Assembly (NCBI GenBank): GCA_004151065.3
Contig: NWUY0303895130.1
Location: 1 to 11,036, forward strand
Direction: 5' to 3'
Length of the DNA stretch: 11,036 nucleotides
Source of the DNA: Larix sibirica
Lineage: Eukaryota; Streptophyta; Pinopsida; Pinales; Pinaceae
The notes under the pieces were generated by a model. That model was given only the letters and a program-made list of their open reading frames with translations, did not search any database and was not told the origin of the DNA. Shown here in pieces: positions 8,399 to 11,036 of this stretch (positions within the stretch are counted from its first letter, which is position 1; every line of letters begins with the position of its first letter). The translations under genes were made by a program, and so were the position numbers.

Positions 8399-8999
8399 TT
8401 ATTTGATTGCTTTGACCTTCAGAGATATTGTTTGTGACTTGTCTAGTTTTGATGGACAAGAGCCTGTCACCAGTAAGTACACAATATCATTGTACCAACC
8501 ATATTGAAAATAGAAATTGTGAACATAGTCATCCACTTCTTTCTTATAGCTTTCTTCTTCTTCTGCACATATCGAATTCATTCCAACTTCCTGTAAATGT
8601 GCTTCCTCCATCAAATTGGCCAATCCTTTTCTTTTTACTAACTCGGAGGGATTCATCACCATGTCAAATTCCTGAATCTTAGTAATCCATCTACCCCACT
8701 TTCTATTTGCTTGAGGTTGGCATAAGATCTTCTTCATGTCATCATGTGGCATAAATGCAATTGTCTATGATTGTAGTACATATTCTCTAAAGGATTTCAA
8801 GGTCTTGACCAATGCATATTTGACTGCTTATCCATGATGTTATATTTGAGTTCACCATATCTAAGGCCTTTACTACATAATGTGATTGGTTATTCAAGTT
8901 TCTCATCATTTTTTTTCAATAGGACTGCAACTATAGTGTGGTCTGAAGCGAATGAGAAAATCAAGAAATATTTTTCATAATTGGGGATAATTAATATTG
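8399..8999 (-). pseudogene. Gypsy-type RNase H and following spacer, broken
   Basis: This is the ordinary RNase H that follows reverse transcriptase in gypsy elements. The read-through gives FLIFSFASDHTIVAVLL with its first catalytic Asp at 8943-8941, a stop at 8892-8890, then PITLCSKGLRYGELKYNIMDKQ. The acidic residue usually found as Glu in the last motif is Asp here (8832-8830). A frameshift near 8828 moves to ALVKTLKSFREYVLQS, a stop at 8767-8765, TIAFMPHDDMKKIL and GRWITKIQEFDMVMNPSEL, the conserved end of the domain. From about 8640 to 8399 follows a spacer with GLANLMEEAHLQEVGMNSI, an acidic stretch and WYNDIVYLL. The 8752-8399 part is the longest open stretch left in pol (about 117 codons). 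The spacer is too short to hide another RNase H. Confidence 0.9.
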
Positions 9000-9946
9000 G
9001 ATCCTCCCCAAGTGCCCTTTTGATGGTAGAAAAATATTCTCTTGATATATCATCCCATATAATATTTGAACATTTCTTTAGCATTTGGGTCATATCTTTA
9101 GTTACTTTAGGAAAATTTGGTACAAATATTCTCAAGAAATTTATTTTTCTGAAGAATGACTACTACAAGCCCTTCTTGTGCATGGGGAGAGGGATGGTAT
9201 TAATATATTCCACTCTGTCGGGATCAATATTCACTACTCACACTGACACTATGTGAACCAACAACTTTCCTTCTTCCATCCCAAAGAATGACTTATTTGG
9301 GTTCAGGGATATGCCAAATTGCCTACATCTTTCAAAGACTTCCTTGAGATGTTGAATATGATCTTTGAATTTCCTCGAGTATACTATTAATTCATCCAAG
9401 TAAATAACAATAAACCTATCCTATATATCATCAAAGGAGAAATCCATGGCCCTATAAAATGTAGTCCAAACATTGATTAATCCGAAAGGAATTCTTTGAT
9501 AGGTGAATGTTCCTAATAGTGTGGTGAAGGTGGTTTTCAGAACATCATTGGGATCCATTATTACTTGATTATAAAGTGAAAAACCATCTAGCATGGTCAT
9601 CCTTTATGAGCCCATCTATAACATCTAGTCCATCTTGGGCAAAGGAAAATTATCTTTTAAAAAAGCTTTGTTCAAATTTATGAAATCCACACAAAGTCTT
9701 ATCTCTCCATTATTTTTCCTTACTAGAACCAGATTATCCACCCACTTTGAGTATCAGACTAGTATGATGATATTTTATTGGAGTGCATCCTTTTTACTTG
9801 TTTTTCAATTAGTGGATGTAGCATGGGATTCACTTGTAATTGCTTCTTCTTGAAAGGATTAGCATATTCTTTCAATGGAATTTTATGTTGAAATATATTA
9901 GGATTATAGGTTTTAATATCTTCATACTCCCAGGGAAACACATCCT
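9000..9946 (-). pseudogene. Reverse transcriptase of the Ty3/gypsy element, broken
   Basis: It starts with DVFPWEYEDIKTY (about 9946-9908) and HKIPLKE, the typical plant gypsy RT start. A frameshift near 9765 leads to KWVDNLVLVRKNNGEIRLCVDF, then KDNFPLPKMD, MLDGFSLYNQV with the first catalytic Asp at 9588-9586, FTTLLGTFTYQRIPFGL, and the active-site box at 9402-9391. That box reads YLDE instead of YLDD, so the last catalytic Asp is replaced. GISLNPNKSFFGMEEGKLL and FLRIFVPNFPKVTKDM (thumb/connection) complete the domain. In-frame stops lie at 9756-9754, 9627-9625, 9618-9616, 9606-9604, 9423-9421, 9240-9238 and 9165-9160. The main reading frame is otherwise continuous from about 9757 to 8890. 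It cannot encode an active enzyme. Confidence 0.93.
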
Positions 9947-10400
9947 CAAACTGGTTGAACAGCTCTATATGTTTATCCTTTTTATTTACTTTTTAATCCT
10001 TTAGATAGTTTAATGATCTTAGGGTTCTCTCATCTCTTAAGTTATATTATTCCACCTCACCTGCATCTGTTTTGATATCTACCTTGGCTAGCACTTCATC
10101 AGAACCAAACAATCTTTCGAAAGGAACCAATCCATTTGGTATGTAATTGGTCTTGAGATGTATCACTTTTTGTTCTCCTATCATTTCGGATGAATCTCCC
10201 TACTCACCATCCTCTAAGTCAACATTTTTCTTTCCCCTGTTATTCCTCATAATCGACATGCATTTATGTGTATTCATCAATTAGACATACAAATTTATTT
10301 ATATTTACATCATCTTCGAATACCTGCCATTGTTTGATGTTGTCAAGAATTGCGGGCCTATACATTTCGTTAAAAACATAGGAAAAATGACGAATGTTAG
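9947..10400 (-). pseudogene. Pol linker between the extra RNase H and reverse transcriptase, broken
   Basis: This degenerate coding region joins the two domains. Just after the RNase H it keeps a stretch ending in RPAILDNIKQWQVFEDD (about 10310-10370), which I associate with the region following the extra RNase H in these plant elements. Further on, KTNYIPNGLVPFERLFG at 10154-10107 is a conserved pre-RT segment. A lysine-rich stretch ending in HIELFNQFEDVF leads directly into reverse transcriptase in the same frame as the RT start. Stops interrupt it after the EYT at about 10264, in GE-stop-GDSSE (about 10190), in VE-stop-YNL and in LKD-stop. No protease D-T/S-G motif is visible here, so protease should lie further upstream, outside the window. 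Its function as a tether is inferred. Confidence 0.7.
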
Positions 10401-10855
10401 GGGGCACAAAATACATTGCATATTTAGAAAAATTATCTTCCCAGTGGTTCACTTCTCTTGAAATATATGTGATATTGATAGCTTTAAAGAAATTATCAAA
10501 TGAGCCCTAGACTGCATGCTCGTATTGTTTCAACCTGGGATGTTTTGATTGACATCTTCCTTACTTGGTTGACTATTAAGTCTAAATCTGCAAATATTTT
10601 TAGCTAAGTGAAACTCATATTTCTTGTTGTTTATAGTCCCAGTATTAGTTCTTTGTATTATTATACACTGCTGGTACAATCAAAACATAGTTTGAAAGCA
10701 CAAGCTAACTCTTTTCCGGATGGAGACTTGAGCAATGCACCAACTCCATTCCCATTTTTACTACAGACACCATCGAAGAACAATTACCATAGACCAAAGG
10801 TGTCTAAAGGTGGTTCTTCAGTAGCTAACAATAGTTCTGTTTGGTTTTGAGAAGG
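10400..10855 (-). pseudogene. Second (archaeal/plant-type) RNase H domain, broken
   Basis: This domain would cut the RNA strand of RNA/DNA hybrids during reverse transcription. The read-through shows the strand-1 motif LFFDGV with its catalytic Asp at 10774-10772, then a glycine-rich NGNGVGALL stretch. The motif CFDCTSSV-stop-stop-YKELILGL follows; the catalytic Glu expected just before the Tyr is now a TAA stop (10660-10658). Next comes IFADLDLIVNQV with the third acidic residue at 10588-10586. After a frameshift near 10535, HPRLKQYEHAV, INITYISREVN and an Asp at 10437-10435 match the end of the fold, where R..N..AD is usual. A Trp expected after HAV is a TAG at 10509-10507. The domain differs from the gypsy RNase H further downstream. 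It is dead, but its identity is fairly clear from motif order. Confidence 0.78.
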
Positions 10856-11036
10856 ATTTTAGTGACTGTTGGGTGTGTGAGCTATCTCAAATAAAAACAC
10901 CTAATATTAATTATCAACCAGGATCAGTAAACTTAGAGTTGAATGAAAATATATGCCAAGGTAGAAAAGGTTCTAAAGTTTCAGGTTTGTCAGACCTAAA
11001 AAATGTTTAGTAAGGAAAAAGATCGAAAGATCTTTC

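Larger units (their letters stand above)
7242..11036 (-). mobile_element. Decayed Ty3/gypsy LTR retrotransposon, Tat lineage (Ogre/Retand-like), pol region, cut by the window edge
   Basis: Minus-strand translation gives, in order, an extra RNase H, a linker, reverse transcriptase, gypsy RNase H, integrase zinc finger, integrase core and a GPF-type C-terminus. Integrase after RNase H marks Ty3/gypsy, and a second RNase H is the hallmark of the plant Tat lineage. The pol remains end at the stop at 7244-7242. Gag and protease are not seen and would lie beyond 11036, so the element is truncated by the window. More than 15 in-frame stops and at least four frameshifts (near 10535, 9765, 8828 and 7590) show it is non-functional. 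LTR ends, target-site duplication and primer-binding site were not identified. Family assignment to Ty3/gypsy is firm; Tat rests on the second RNase H. Confidence 0.92.

Noticed and set aside
7965-10850. Plus-strand open frames at 7965-8168, 8428-8682, 8981-9256, 9635-9853 and 10608-10850
   Set aside because: They are antisense shadows of the minus-strand pol domains, which carry clear family motifs.
1-11036. New defence, toxin or gene-cluster system
   Set aside because: Apart from retroelement pol remains, no frame carries recognisable domains, and there is no organised gene cluster.

Overview
The window looks like intergenic DNA from a large, repeat-rich plant nuclear genome. The sequence is AT-rich, and no intact host gene, tRNA or rRNA could be recognised. 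The only confident coding remains belong to a decayed plant Ty3/gypsy LTR retrotransposon. A gymnosperm (conifer) host would fit the element type and the heavy decay, but that is an inference and was not tested.

Right third (about 7242-11036, minus strand): a broken pol region of a Tat-lineage (Ogre/Retand-like) element. Read 5' to 3' on the minus strand it holds a second, 'archaeal-type' RNase H (about 10855-10400), a linker (10400-9947), reverse transcriptase (9946-9000), the usual gypsy RNase H (8999-about 8640), a spacer, integrase zinc finger and core (about 8345-7600), and an integrase C-terminus with a GPF motif ending in a stop at 7244-7242. Many stops and at least four frameshifts interrupt it. 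Gag and protease would lie beyond the right edge. The extra RNase H sits upstream of the reverse transcriptase, not between RNase H and integrase, which is the most interesting structural point here.

Middle (about 5090-7240): non-coding DNA, plausibly the 3' untranslated tail and possibly LTR of the same element. It contains two blocks (5093-5560 and 6590-6850) of the same degenerate ~95-bp tandem repeat, and a TATA-like box on the minus strand at 6151-6158. Tat-lineage elements are known for hypervariable 3' UTRs that generate tandem repeats, so these blocks fit that picture.

Left half (1-5090): no recognisable gene. The clearest structure is a minisatellite at about 1350-1875 with 17 copies of a 30-bp unit, its distal half organised as an alternating 60-bp two-subunit repeat. 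Other signals are three related palindromes at 2578-2693, an 18-bp direct repeat on either side of the minisatellite (1312-1329 and 2412-2429), a palindromic TATA-like site at 623-632, and a weak primer-binding-site-like sequence at 4611-4626 on the minus strand.

I found no new gene system. The window is best read as a layered graveyard of retroelement DNA whose tandem repeats and unusual pol domain order deserve follow-up.
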